From a bacterium (GTDB lineage: Bacteria > 4484-113 > JAGGVC01), in contig JABRWB010000075.1 of the NCBI GenBank assembly GCA_039961635.1, forward strand, positions 1 through 14,409: a stretch of 14,409 bases of DNA, written 5' to 3'. Every line of letters starts with the position of its first letter. Position 1 is the stretch's first letter. This document shows positions 1 to 8,294 of this stretch, piece after piece. The translations under genes and the position numbers were made by a program. The notes beneath the pieces were generated by a model. That model was not told the origin of the DNA. It did no database searches and saw only the letters and a program-made list of their open reading frames with translations.

Positions 1-62
1 AAAACGCATGAGTACGCAAAACCCCGGCGGCGGTTGAGCGCCGGCATGAACGATGATGCCAT
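1..62 (-). CDS. Partial CDS, N-terminus only, possibly prepilin-like leader
   Basis: On the minus strand an ATG at 62-60 sits 8 bases after a perfect GGAGG (75-71), and 20 codons stay open to the window edge. The peptide begins MASSFMPALN and continues RRRGFAYSCV. A short basic leader followed by Gly-Phe resembles prepilin or PilX/GspK-type N-termini cut by prepilin peptidase between G and F. However, the usual Glu at position +5 is absent (Cys here), and the hydrophobic stretch that should follow lies outside the window. The gene is divergent from groES and has its own candidate promoter at 118-146. That a gene starts here is fairly well supported by the ribosome binding site; the pilin idea is only inference. 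Confidence 0.5.
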   Translation of the reverse strand, partial: MASSFMPALNRRRGFAYSCV

Positions 63-117
63 TTTGTATACCTCCAGCTTGTAAGCGAGGGACGACCGGA
101 TTTGGATGGACGGGGAG

Positions 118-146
118 ATTGTACCGCGGGAATTCGTATTTCGCAA
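118..146 (-). promoter_or_regulatory. Candidate sigma70 promoter for the left-edge gene
   Basis: Reading the minus strand, TTGCGA (146-141) is followed after exactly 17 bases by TACAAT (123-118), matching 4 of 6 and 5 of 6 consensus positions. Transcription would start near 111 and give a leader of about 50 bases before the ATG at 62. It lies back to back with the groES promoter. Confidence 0.4.
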
Positions 147-164
147 ACGACGGAACCCGAGCAC

Positions 165-192
165 TTGACAACTCCCGCGCGCGTGGTATAAT
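165..192 (+). promoter_or_regulatory. Strong sigma70-type promoter of groES-groEL
   Basis: A perfect -35 TTGACA (165-170) and a perfect -10 TATAAT (187-192) are separated by 16 bases. The start point would fall near 199, inside the CIRCE-like operator that begins at the last base of the -10 box. This gives a leader of about 90 bases before the groES start codon. Confidence 0.88.
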
Positions 193-218
193 TGGCAGTC
201 GCCTGGCGGGACTGCTAG
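192..218 (+). promoter_or_regulatory. CIRCE-like HrcA operator of groESL
   Basis: TTGGCAGTC (192-200), a 9-base spacer (201-209) and GACTGCTAG (210-218) reproduce the CIRCE architecture, whose consensus is TTAGCACTC-N9-GAGTGCTAA. Each arm matches 7 of 9 consensus positions. The inner C to G change in the left arm is matched by G to C in the right arm, so that pair is kept. The element overlaps the -10 box and the expected start point, where HrcA represses groE operons in other bacteria. No hrcA gene is in this window, so the regulator is inferred. Confidence 0.8.
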
Positions 219-271
219 CATTATCCACAGCCCCCTGCCAGGTGCAACCATCTTCAGCATTATTCGGTTTC

Positions 272-279
272 AAGGAGGT
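272..279 (+). promoter_or_regulatory. Ribosome binding site of groES
   Basis: AAGGAGGT is fully complementary to the 16S rRNA tail and lies 8 bases before the ATG at 288. It fixes the groES start and implies high translation. Confidence 0.9.
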
Positions 280-287
280 AAGGCAGT

Positions 288-602
288 ATGGGTAAGGCAA
301 AGGGTCAGTTCATTCTGCGCCCGCTCGGGGACCGCGTCGTCGTCGAGCATCTGAAGGACGAGGAGAAGGTGACGTCTGGCGGGATCGTCATCCCCGACAG
401 CGCCAAGGAGCGCCCGCAGAAAGGCAAGGTCGTCGCGGTCGGCCCCGGCAAGAAGCTGGAGGACGGAACGCGCTCCAAGATGGACGTCGAGGTGGGTGAC
501 ATCGTCTATCACGGAAAGTACTCGGGCACCGAACTCAAAATCGAGGGCGTCGAGTACATGATCCTCCGCGAGGAGGACATCATCGGTGTTGTCGAGGGCT
601 AG
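288..602 (+). CDS. groES: Co-chaperonin GroES (Cpn10/HSP10)
   Basis: This 104-residue protein forms the heptameric lid that caps GroEL in the cytoplasm and makes the closed folding chamber. The whole Cpn10 fold is visible: RPLGDRVVV near the N-terminus, the mobile-loop region with TSGGIVIPDSAKE (about residues 29-41) that binds GroEL, KGKVVAVGPG, then GDIVYHGKYSGTE and the C-terminal ILREEDIIGVVE. About seven extra N-terminal residues (MGKAKGQ) precede the position where many GroES proteins start, but the perfect ribosome binding site 8 bases upstream supports this ATG. It is the first gene of the groESL operon; groEL starts 48 bases after its TAG stop. Regulation is expected through the CIRCE-like element at 192-218. 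Confidence 0.97.
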   Translation: MGKAKGQFILRPLGDRVVVEHLKDEEKVTSGGIVIPDSAKERPQKGKVVAVGPGKKLEDGTRSKMDVEVGDIVYHGKYSGTELKIEGVEYMILREEDIIGVVEG

Positions 603-620
603 CCGCGGCTCGCCCGGTAA

Positions 621-2294
<1,674 letters not shown>

Positions 2295-2309
2295 TCCGCG
2301 ACCGGGAAG

Positions 2310-2327
2310 CGCGGCCTTCAGGCCGCG
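2310..2327 (+). other. GC-rich hairpin just after groEL
   Basis: CGCGGCC (2310-2316) and GGCCGCG (2321-2327) form a perfect 7-bp stem with a TTCA loop, 15 bases after the groEL stop. No T-tract follows, so it is not a classic terminator. It could protect the 3' end of the groESL mRNA. Confidence 0.5.
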
Positions 2328-2411
2328 TATCGGCGAAAACTCGCAGCAAAGGATTTGCGAGCGAGTGAGTAGTGAGTAGTGAGATAGGGAGTAAGGAATA
2401 AGGAGTTGTAG

Positions 2412-2430
2412 GGGCGTGCGGCGCACGCCC
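2412..2430 (+). repeat. Dispersed palindromic element, copy 1
   Basis: GGGCGTGC (2412-2419) and GCACGCCC (2423-2430) form an 8-bp stem around a 3-base loop. On the left is a purine-rich run of short gagta/gggagta units (about 2362-2410), and on the right GCAACGGGAA. The same layout, with different stem bases, recurs at 12315-12333 beside the CRISPR array. This suggests a small repeated intergenic element with a conserved structure. Confidence 0.5.
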
Positions 2431-2444
2431 GCAACGGGAAGTAC

Positions 2445-2470
2445 AGGGCGGACGAAAGTCCGCCCTTTTT
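2445..2470 (+). terminator. Intrinsic terminator of groES-groEL
   Basis: AGGGCGGAC (2445-2453) pairs perfectly with GTCCGCCCT (2458-2466). The stem is closed by a stable GAAA tetraloop and followed at once by TTTT (2467-2470) and more A/T bases. It lies 150 bases after the groEL stop, between convergent genes. The T-tract is only on the plus strand, so it serves groEL and not the opposing gene. Confidence 0.9.
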
Positions 2471-2536
2471 ATTTTATTGAATTTAGGAAATACATAATTA
2501 AACAAATTCGAATTTAATTCGGCCACCCATAAAAAC

Positions 2537-3007
2537 CTATGCCCGCCCGCGCCTCGTATCCATCCCCTGCTCCAGCCACAGCCGCATCGCCAATAGCTCG
2601 TGCCCCCAGCCGGTCGCGATGTCGACAAACGCTTTCATCCCCGCCTCGGTGCACGGGAACGGCCCCTCGCGAAGCCGAAGCCTCGTCGCCTGCCTGTCCT
2701 CCAGCCAATCGACCGTAATCGTGAACGCCGTGCGCACACCGCCCGCCGAGTTCCACTCGCAGACGAGCTTTCTGCCAGGCTCGTATTCGAGCACCGCGCA
2801 CGTTTCCTCTTCCGAGTCGCTCCATTTCCAGAAAAGCGTTCCGCCCGGGCGCACGTCGGAGCGGCATTCGCGCGTGAACCAGCAATTCACGATTTCGGGC
2901 ACGATGAGCGCGTCCAGCACTTCCTGCGGCCGTTTGCCATTGATATGGCATCCCGCATCCAGCCAGTGCTCGGCGAGATACTCCGTTTTCCCCTGCGCTT
3001 GCGACAT
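2537..3007 (-). CDS. AHSA1/START-like (SRPBCC superfamily) protein
   Basis: A 156-residue protein of the activator-of-Hsp90-ATPase homologue 1-like family, soluble proteins with a hydrophobic ligand-binding helix-grip fold. Visible family features are an early helix with the PEIVNCWFT segment (about 37-45), the strand turn DVRPGGTLFWKW (51-62), EYEPGRKLVCEW (74-85), a TRLRLREGPF strand (108-117) and a C-terminal amphipathic helix with GWGHELLAMRLWLE (133-146). Bacterial members are mostly uncharacterised, so no substrate is claimed. GAGGTG lies about 6 bases before the ATG and supports this start. It is the last of three minus-strand genes, 69 bases after the PagL-like gene. Its nearness to groEL need not mean a chaperone role. 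Confidence 0.82.
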   Translation of the reverse strand: MSQAQGKTEYLAEHWLDAGCHINGKRPQEVLDALIVPEIVNCWFTRECRSDVRPGGTLFWKWSDSEEETCAVLEYEPGRKLVCEWNSAGGVRTAFTITVDWLEDRQATRLRLREGPFPCTEAGMKAFVDIATGWGHELLAMRLWLEQGMDTRRGRA

Positions 3008-3076
3008 ACGTGCACCTCAAACTAACAGTCAATTAATCTAAGCAATCAATACCCTGCCCCATACGCCGCTATCAAA

Positions 3077-3682
3077 TCACTCGTATTCGGTGTAGGTAAT
3101 CCACCAGGCGCTCGAATCCACGCCGTCGTTCGGGTCGCCAAGGTCGCCGTTCGAATAGTGCCTGAAAGTCATCTCCACGCCGATCGAAGCGTCCTCGGAA
3201 ATCATGAATTCGATCCCCCCGCCGCCGTAGGACGCGAAGTTGACGCTGGTCGAGTCGCCGGTAGTTCGACCTATCGTGAAATGCGGCCCGGTCGCGCCGA
3301 ACACGTACGGGCGGACGCAGTTCCCCAGCGGCAAGGCGCATTTCAGCCCCAGGCCGAGCGAAATTTCTTCATTGTGAATCGGATGGCGCGTCCAGCCGAA
3401 CGACGGCGCGGCGAACGCGTACCACTCGCCCGGCGGATCGAATCCGAAGCGCTCCCCGAACCACTCGTCGGCGCGCCAATAAAACCGCTCCGAAATTGCG
3501 CTGTGCTCGTAGTCCATATGATTGCGGGATACCTCGCCGTCGCCCGCGCCGTACGCGAATCCGAGCGCGTCCGCGCGAGCCGACGCGGGACGCGCTAGCA
3601 CCGGCGACAAAAGCGCCAGAAGCGCGGCCGCGGCCGCCGCCAAACCCTGATTCAGGCGATTTACAATCCCGAACATAGCCAT
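3077..3682 (-). CDS. PagL-like secreted lipid A 3-O-deacylase (acyloxyacyl hydrolase)
   Basis: A 201-residue protein with a signal peptide: an Ala/Leu-rich core at about 13-30, then a likely cut after the ASA segment near residue 36. The rest looks like an eight-stranded beta-barrel with alternating aromatic strands. The PagL signature is near the end: H175-Y-S177-N, then PNDGVD and a short aromatic C-terminal strand. In Pseudomonas PagL the catalytic His and Ser have this H-x-S spacing and the Glu lies 12 residues after the Ser; here that position is Asp189. PagL enzymes remove the 3-O-linked acyl chain of lipid A in the outer membrane. No strong ribosome binding site precedes either ATG (residue 1 or 3). 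It lies 48 bases after the DUF1579 gene and may share its mRNA. Confidence 0.68.
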   Translation of the reverse strand: MAMFGIVNRLNQGLAAAAAALLALLSPVLARPASARADALGFAYGAGDGEVSRNHMDYEHSAISERFYWRADEWFGERFGFDPPGEWYAFAAPSFGWTRHPIHNEEISLGLGLKCALPLGNCVRPYVFGATGPHFTIGRTTGDSTSVNFASYGGGGIEFMISEDASIGVEMTFRHYSNGDLGDPNDGVDSSAWWITYTEYE

Positions 3683-3730
3683 CCCGGACGGGATAATTCA
3701 ATTACCCGATACCTAAGAGGCGGCGCTTAT

Positions 3731-4228
3731 TCAGGCGCGATCGTACACCGTTTCCACGCCGAGCGATTCTTCTCCATCCGGCGTGATGTTGAAGTGCGCG
3801 ATGACTATCCTGTCCGGCGAATCAACCCGCACTTCGGTGCGCCAGCCCCAGTCCGGCCCGCCCTGTCCGTCCGGATAGCTGCCGAGCACGCTGAAGGAAC
3901 TGGATGTTTCGCCTTCCTTCCATTCGCCGCCGGTGGAAAACAGGATCGCGCCCCCGGTGTGAAACGAGTCCACCCACGCGATTTCCCATTGCTTGCGCGC
4001 CTTGTCGTAGGCAAATAACGCCTTGCCGCTAAGTCCTTTTCCGCCGATTGCACCGTCGTATTCGTGAAACGCGAACTTGCCGTCGAGTATCAGCGAAATC
4101 CGTCCGCTCCACGGGGATTCGTCGTCCCGGCCCCAGGGTTCCAGAAACGTCTTCGTCGTGCCGCGCCATTCGCCAGCAAGCGCCGCAAGAAGGTCTTTGG
4201 GATTATCGAAAGCCGATGTATCGCTCAT
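3731..4228 (-). CDS. DUF1579 family protein
   Basis: A 165-residue soluble protein matching the DUF1579 family, which has no established function. Typical segments are in order: LAGEWRGTTKTFLEP (about 17-31), ESPWSGRISLILDGKFAFHEYDG (37-59), an IAWVDSFHTGGAILFS core (about 83-98), FSVLGSYPDG, GWRTEVRV and a C-terminal ETVYDRA. No signal peptide is visible. AAGGAA about 9 bases before the ATG supports the start. It is the first of three minus-strand genes and lies 54 bases downstream of the tRNA-Leu gene, so read-through from the tRNA promoter is possible. Recognition rests on the sequence pattern; the role is unknown. Confidence 0.82.
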   Translation of the reverse strand: MSDTSAFDNPKDLLAALAGEWRGTTKTFLEPWGRDDESPWSGRISLILDGKFAFHEYDGAIGGKGLSGKALFAYDKARKQWEIAWVDSFHTGGAILFSTGGEWKEGETSSSFSVLGSYPDGQGGPDWGWRTEVRVDSPDRIVIAHFNITPDGEESLGVETVYDRA

Positions 4229-4282
4229 TTGCTTTTATTCCTTTTGAAGATTGAAGTTTTGAGAATCCGGCCGGCGGAGAAA

Positions 4283-4363
4283 TGGGCGAGGGGGGACTTG
4301 AACCCCCACGCCTCGCGGCACAGGATCCTAAATCCTGCGTGTCTGCCATTCCACCACTCGCCC
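4283..4363 (-). tRNA. trnL: tRNA-Leu (anticodon UAG)
   Basis: On the minus strand the 7-base acceptor arm GGGCGAG (from 4363) pairs with CTCGCCC near 4284, with discriminator A at 4283. The D-arm GTGGAATGGCAGACAC is typical of leucine tRNAs. The anticodon stem CAGGA/TCCTG encloses TTTAGGA, giving anticodon TAG for CUA codons. A long variable arm (GCCGCGAGGC region) and GTTCAAGTC in the T-arm confirm a class II tRNA. It is 81 bases long without CCA; the genomic bases after the discriminator are TTT, so CCA must be added by the nucleotidyltransferase. Confidence 0.95.
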
Positions 4364-4373
4364 CTGGATGCAA

Positions 4374-4382
4374 AGTATAACA
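4374..4382 (-). promoter_or_regulatory. Extended -10 promoter of tRNA-Leu
   Basis: The minus strand reads TG-T-TATACT, an extended -10 box whose hexamer ends 11 bases before the mature tRNA 5' end, leaving a leader of a few bases. I see no good -35 box, which is usual for extended -10 promoters. Confidence 0.5.
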
Positions 4383-4522
4383 GGGAATCAAAGAGCGCGC
4401 GGAACTTTCGGCCGCGCCAATGCATCCAAACTACGCGGGCCGGCTGCCGAGGTCCCCCTTCACAACCCGGCGCCCCGGCCCGCCGTGTTATACTCGGCAC
4501 GGCATTTCGCCAGGAGGAAGCC

Positions 4523-6142
4523 ATGATTCGCCGCACTTTAACAGCGTTCACCGCAGCCCTCGCGCTCGCCGCGATAGCCGCGTTCCAAGCTCCCGCGTCC
4601 GCGGACAGCGGATTCAGATTCGATGAATCCGGAAGCGTGGATTTGGCCAAGTTCATTTCCAAATGCGAGAAGATTTTCTTTTCGGGCACATTCGCCGAAA
4701 AGCATCCCGAAGCCGCAAAAGTAAGGATGGTTCTCGACAAACTTGGGATTTTGTCGCTTGTCAACTACAAGTTCGAATTCCAAATGGGCGACGGCCGCAT
4801 TGACGAAAAATGCGTCGTCGCGCTCGATCCGAAAAAACCCAACAACTTTCTGGCGCAGCTTTCGCGCCTGCCCGACGCGAAGATAAACGTTGGGCAGATC
4901 GTCAACCCGTCGAACGCGCTCGCGCAGCTTTCGATTATGAATCCCGCCGAGAAGCTGGAGCTTATATGGAACGGGATGAACGACGAAGACCTCTGGCGGG
5001 AGCTTGAAGCCATGCCCGACGGGGGTTCGGAAATCGCGCAGGCGAAAATGGGATTCGGCATGGCCGACATGATGCTCAAGAGCATGGGCGGCTTCGAAAT
5101 GCTCAAGGGAGTCATCGGCGACGAGCTGACGCTCTTATTGCTCGAATTCCCGGAAGGCGATATGACGCATCCCGATTACGACTGGGACGCGACGGTTGCG
5201 ATGGCCGCGCTGGCGATAGACGACATGGACGCGCTCACCAAGGGCGACAACGCGCCGCTGGCGAGGCTTCTGTCGGGCGAGCCCGCATTCACCGCCAACG
5301 GAATCAAGTTCTACAACGTGGAAGGCCCGATCGTGGCCGGAATCGGCAAGGGATTCCTTGTCGCCGGGACCAATCCGGCGAGGTTGAAGGAGATTATCCA
5401 GTCCTCCAAGCCGACGGTCGGCGCGATCACCGCGGGAACCTACATGTCCATTGACGTGAACACGCTTTGGCACAAGTACTTCGAGCCGTTCACCCGCTCG
5501 CCGTACATCCCGTATCCGCCCGAGGCCACCGCTGCGCACAAGGAATTCTTCGACATCACTCCGCAGACGAATTTCGGCAAGTTGGAAATGACCTGGTCGT
5601 GCAAGCCGAACGAAATGACCTATACGCTCCACGCTCGCGAAGAGCTGGCGAACCTGTTCCTGATGGTTTACACGTGGGGGCTTGCGACGGCTGTGAGCGC
5701 GGAGTCGCGTTACGGAGGATGGGAGGAACCGGCGGAAGCCGCGCCGGAAGGATTGACGGAAGACCAAGCGATGCTTGAGTCAGAATCGGAGAACGCTCTT
5801 TATGAGATTCAGCAAGCCGTAGAAAGCTACTTCGTCGAACATGGAGAATACCCGCGCTACATCGAAGACGCGATTGGCTCGTTTCCGTACAATCCGTTCG
5901 CTGACAGGCCGATGGAGCCGAGGCTGCCCAACGACTGGGCCGCAGGGGATTTCAGCTACCGGCCATATATGGTGGACGGCGTCGTCACCTCGTACCACCT
6001 GCTTTTGTTCGGCGCGCTTAAATACGGCGGGATGGACGTTGTGACGGCGATGAACGCGTTCGAGGAAAGACAATGGATGCCGGCGTCGGACGGCAATCCG
6101 GACGGTGTGATCCTGGTGCTGTCGGCCGGAACTGAATCCTAA
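4523..6142 (+). CDS. Secreted protein of unknown function with GspG-like C-terminal region
   Basis: The frame is open from 4064, but AGGAGG (4512-4517) lies 5 bases before the ATG at 4523, and a signal peptide begins there: MIRR, a hydrophobic Ala-rich core (about 5-21), and ASA with a likely cut after residue 27. The exported protein is 539 residues long. Residues about 28-400 show no family I recognise; they alternate strands and helices and include a Met-rich stretch (MADMMLKSMGGFEML). From about 423 the sequence resembles the globular part of type II secretion pseudopilins: ENALYEIQQAVESYFVEHGEYP, split here as helix ENALYEIQQAVESY and then HGEYP, followed by PYNPFADRPM, GDFSYRP and a final Tyr/Leu-rich strand near FGALKYGG. 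No pilin-type N-terminus is present, so it is not a pilin itself. It is flanked by minus-strand genes and appears monocistronic. Confidence 0.75.
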   Translation: MIRRTLTAFTAALALAAIAAFQAPASADSGFRFDESGSVDLAKFISKCEKIFFSGTFAEKHPEAAKVRMVLDKLGILSLVNYKFEFQMGDGRIDEKCVVALDPKKPNNFLAQLSRLPDAKINVGQIVNPSNALAQLSIMNPAEKLELIWNGMNDEDLWRELEAMPDGGSEIAQAKMGFGMADMMLKSMGGFEMLKGVIGDELTLLLLEFPEGDMTHPDYDWDATVAMAALAIDDMDALTKGDNAPLARLLSGEPAFTANGIKFYNVEGPIVAGIGKGFLVAGTNPARLKEIIQSSKPTVGAITAGTYMSIDVNTLWHKYFEPFTRSPYIPYPPEATAAHKEFFDITPQTNFGKLEMTWSCKPNEMTYTLHAREELANLFLMVYTWGLATAVSAESRYGGWEEPAEAAPEGLTEDQAMLESESENALYEIQQAVESYFVEHGEYPRYIEDAIGSFPYNPFADRPMEPRLPNDWAAGDFSYRPYMVDGVVTSYHLLLFGALKYGGMDVVTAMNAFEERQWMPASDGNPDGVILVLSAGTES

Positions 6143-6264
6143 CTTTGCCATTCAGCGAAGCCGCCGGGCGGGGCCATCAGGCGTGCAACCCCCGCTGGCC
6201 CGCTGCCGCTGGAGTTTGCGCAATCAGGCGGATTAAATCAAACGCACACGGCGCGCTAGACAAG

Positions 6265-6474
6265 TCAGCCGCCGCCGTAGCCGATCTGCACGTCCGAACC
6301 GCGGACGATGACCGGGACGAGCCGACCGTTGCTTATCCGCATCAAATCCTTGATGTGCGCGGGTTCGATCGAGCAATTCAGCTCCGTGAACTTCTCGCCG
6401 TTTTTGCGCATGTCGCTCATCGCGGCCGCGCAATACGGGCATCCGTTCTTGGTATATATAACGGTGGTTTCCAT
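6265..6474 (-). CDS. Glutaredoxin-like thiol-disulfide protein
   Basis: A 69-residue protein starting METTVIYTKN, chosen because a glutaredoxin strand begins directly there; the frame is open upstream to 6576 with unconvincing sequence. The redox motif C12-P-Y-C15 follows the first strand, V53-P54 gives the cis-proline that faces the active site, and the C-terminus has the GYGGG turn that corresponds to the glutathione-side GG motif. The length is near the minimal glutaredoxin/NrdH size of about 75. It should act in the cytoplasm, reducing disulfides; whether glutathione or thioredoxin reductase supplies electrons cannot be told. No strong ribosome binding site is visible. It is divergent from the M20 peptidase gene, with 119 bases between the starts. 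Confidence 0.78.
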   Translation of the reverse strand: METTVIYTKNGCPYCAAAMSDMRKNGEKFTELNCSIEPAHIKDLMRISNGRLVPVIVRGSDVQIGYGGG

Positions 6475-6543
6475 CAGCACCGAATACCTGAAAAAAACGG
6501 AATTTAGTTCATCGCCGCCGCGCGTGACGATTTTCGCGCGCAG

Positions 6544-6572
6544 TTGCCAACGGCGGAATACTCGTCTAAAAT
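6544..6572 (+). promoter_or_regulatory. Sigma70-type promoter of the RocB-like gene
   Basis: TTGCCA (6544-6549) and TAAAAT (6567-6572) each match 5 of 6 consensus bases and are 17 bases apart. Transcription would start near 6579, only about 15 bases before the chosen ATG at 6594. This argues against any start upstream of the GTG at 6582. Confidence 0.65.
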
Positions 6573-6593
6573 CCACTCCCCGTGGAGATGCAG

Positions 6594-8294
6594 ATGGAAT
6601 CTAAGTACGCAAACAGGTGCCTGGGGCTCACGAAGCGGCTGTGCAAGATACCGAGCGTTGTGGGGACGCGCGGCGAGGCCACGCTTGCCGAGTTCCTGTT
6701 CCACTACCTCTCCACGCGCCCGGAGATAAAAAACCTCGGGCTGCGCGTCGAAATGGTCGAAATCCCCGCCGAGAACCACAGGAAAGCGCTTCTCGTATAC
6801 ATGCCCGGTAAAAGCGAGACGCGCATCGGCGACGCGGTTCCGATCAACGAAGACGGCACCATCCCCGCGCCATTCATCACCGAGCATCCCGCGGTCGTCC
6901 TTATGGGTCATTTCGACACCGTAGGAATCGAAGAGTACGGCCCGAACGCGCTCATCGCGTCCGACAGCGCGCGCCTCAAGGCGGCGTTTCAGGCGGATTC
7001 GCTTTTGCCGGAAGACGTTCGCAAGGATCTGGAGAGCGGCGAGTACGAATTCGGCCGCGGCTGGCTTGACATGAAAAGCGGCGTCGCGGCGATTGTGGAA
7101 GTCTTCATCGAGCTTGCAAAAGAAGGCGGCCTGGAAGGCGGTGTATTTCTGGCGCTGTGTCCGGACGAGGAAGGAAACTCGACAGGCATCCGCGCGCTGG
7201 CGCCGCGCATCGCGGCGATTCTCAAGCAGCGCAAGCTCAAACTGCGCTGCGTTATAAACGCGGACTACACCAGCCCCCTCGAAGCGGGAGACAAACGCAG
7301 GCACATTTACACCGGAACTATCGGCAAGCATCTCATGCTGGTTTCGTTGTTCGGCCGAGAGAGCCATGCCAGCCAGGTTTGGGAAGGAATCAATGCGGCG
7401 GCGATGGCGGGATGGCTGGGCAGCAATCTCGAAAGCGACCCGCAGCTTATTGACCAATTGGCGCAGGAGGTCACATCTCCGCCGTCGCTTTTGTACCTTC
7501 ACGATAACCATGATTTTTACACGACGATGACGCCGGCGGTGGCGCATTTTTATCTGAACCAGTTCACGGTCAAGTCCACGCCCGATCAAATTATCACGAA
7601 GTACGTCGCGCGCATCCGCGCGCTTTCGCGGCACTGGGTGGAGCGTCGCGTCAAACGCTTCGAGCGTTTCCGGGACGGCGGAGGGCGTGGAAAGCTTCTG
7701 GACGCGCCCGTACCCGTGCTGGACTTAACGGGGCTTATCAACCAGGCCAAGCGCGTGAGCCAGCTTCCGGATTTTGAAACCCGCTACGACGAGATAAGGG
7801 AGCAGTTCGCCGCAAATGAGCCGGACGAGCGAAAGGCGAGCATGCGTATCGTGGAATGGCTGGTCCAGACGGCCAAGGCCGCGCCGTGCATCGTGGTTTC
7901 GTTCACACTTCCGTTTTACCCGGCCAACTATATGCTGGGCGATCAAAGGGATGCGGTGGTCGCGGCAGCGGAAAAGGCGTTCGCCGCGTGCGCGCCAGGG
8001 CAGGAACTGGAAATCCGCAGGTTTTATCCCTACATCAGCGACATGAGCTTTTTCAGCTTCCCGGAAGTGCCCCTGCGCAGCCCGCACTGGCGTTTCCTGC
8101 TTGACAACACGCCTTATCCGGTGGACACCGACGAGTGGACGCTTTTGGGAAACATCAACGCGCCCGTGGTGAACATCGGGCCGCACGGCGCCGGTGCACA
8201 CACGGTGTATGAGCGCGTCGAACGGGAATGGAGTTTCGGCATACTGCCGGAAGTTATAGAAAACATGACGCGCATTTTGCTTGCCACCCCGTAG
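6594..8294 (+). CDS. RocB-like M20 family metallopeptidase
   Basis: A 566-residue zinc hydrolase of the M20/M25/M40 group, closest in layout to RocB of arginine utilisation. Metal-site motifs are GHFDTV with H106 and D108, GRGWLDMKSG with bridging D159, PDEEGNS with E192-E193, NADYTS with D224, and GPHGAGAHTVYERVE with H536. The lid domain around ESHASQVWEGINAA (256-269) interrupts the catalytic domain as in other M20 enzymes. The length is near that of Bacillus RocB. In-frame starts exist at GTG 6582, ATG 6588 and ATG 6594; GGAG at 6584-6587 is 6 bases before 6594, so I chose it. RocB's own reaction is not firmly established, and no other roc gene is nearby, so the substrate is unknown. Cytoplasmic; no signal peptide. 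Confidence 0.85.
   Translation: MESKYANRCLGLTKRLCKIPSVVGTRGEATLAEFLFHYLSTRPEIKNLGLRVEMVEIPAENHRKALLVYMPGKSETRIGDAVPINEDGTIPAPFITEHPAVVLMGHFDTVGIEEYGPNALIASDSARLKAAFQADSLLPEDVRKDLESGEYEFGRGWLDMKSGVAAIVEVFIELAKEGGLEGGVFLALCPDEEGNSTGIRALAPRIAAILKQRKLKLRCVINADYTSPLEAGDKRRHIYTGTIGKHLMLVSLFGRESHASQVWEGINAAAMAGWLGSNLESDPQLIDQLAQEVTSPPSLLYLHDNHDFYTTMTPAVAHFYLNQFTVKSTPDQIITKYVARIRALSRHWVERRVKRFERFRDGGGRGKLLDAPVPVLDLTGLINQAKRVSQLPDFETRYDEIREQFAANEPDERKASMRIVEWLVQTAKAAPCIVVSFTLPFYPANYMLGDQRDAVVAAAEKAFAACAPGQELEIRRFYPYISDMSFFSFPEVPLRSPHWRFLLDNTPYPVDTDEWTLLGNINAPVVNIGPHGAGAHTVYERVEREWSFGILPEVIENMTRILLATP

Noticed and set aside
53-295. 80-codon plus-strand frame upstream of groES
   Set aside because: It runs through the groESL promoter, operator and ribosome binding site, and its start has no Shine-Dalgarno site.
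4459-4494. TATACT (4489-4494) as a -10 box of the gene at 4523
   Set aside because: The nearest -35-like TTCACA is 24 bases away, too far, and no extended -10 TG is in place, so it is not listed as a promoter.
4064-4522. 153-codon N-terminal extension of the large secreted protein
   Set aside because: It overlaps the tRNA-Leu and DUF1579 genes. The ribosome binding site and signal peptide at 4523 show the real start.
6504-7634. 376-codon minus-strand frame opposite the RocB-like gene
   Set aside because: Its composition is Arg-rich and motif-free; the plus strand carries the complete M20 metal motifs over the same bases.
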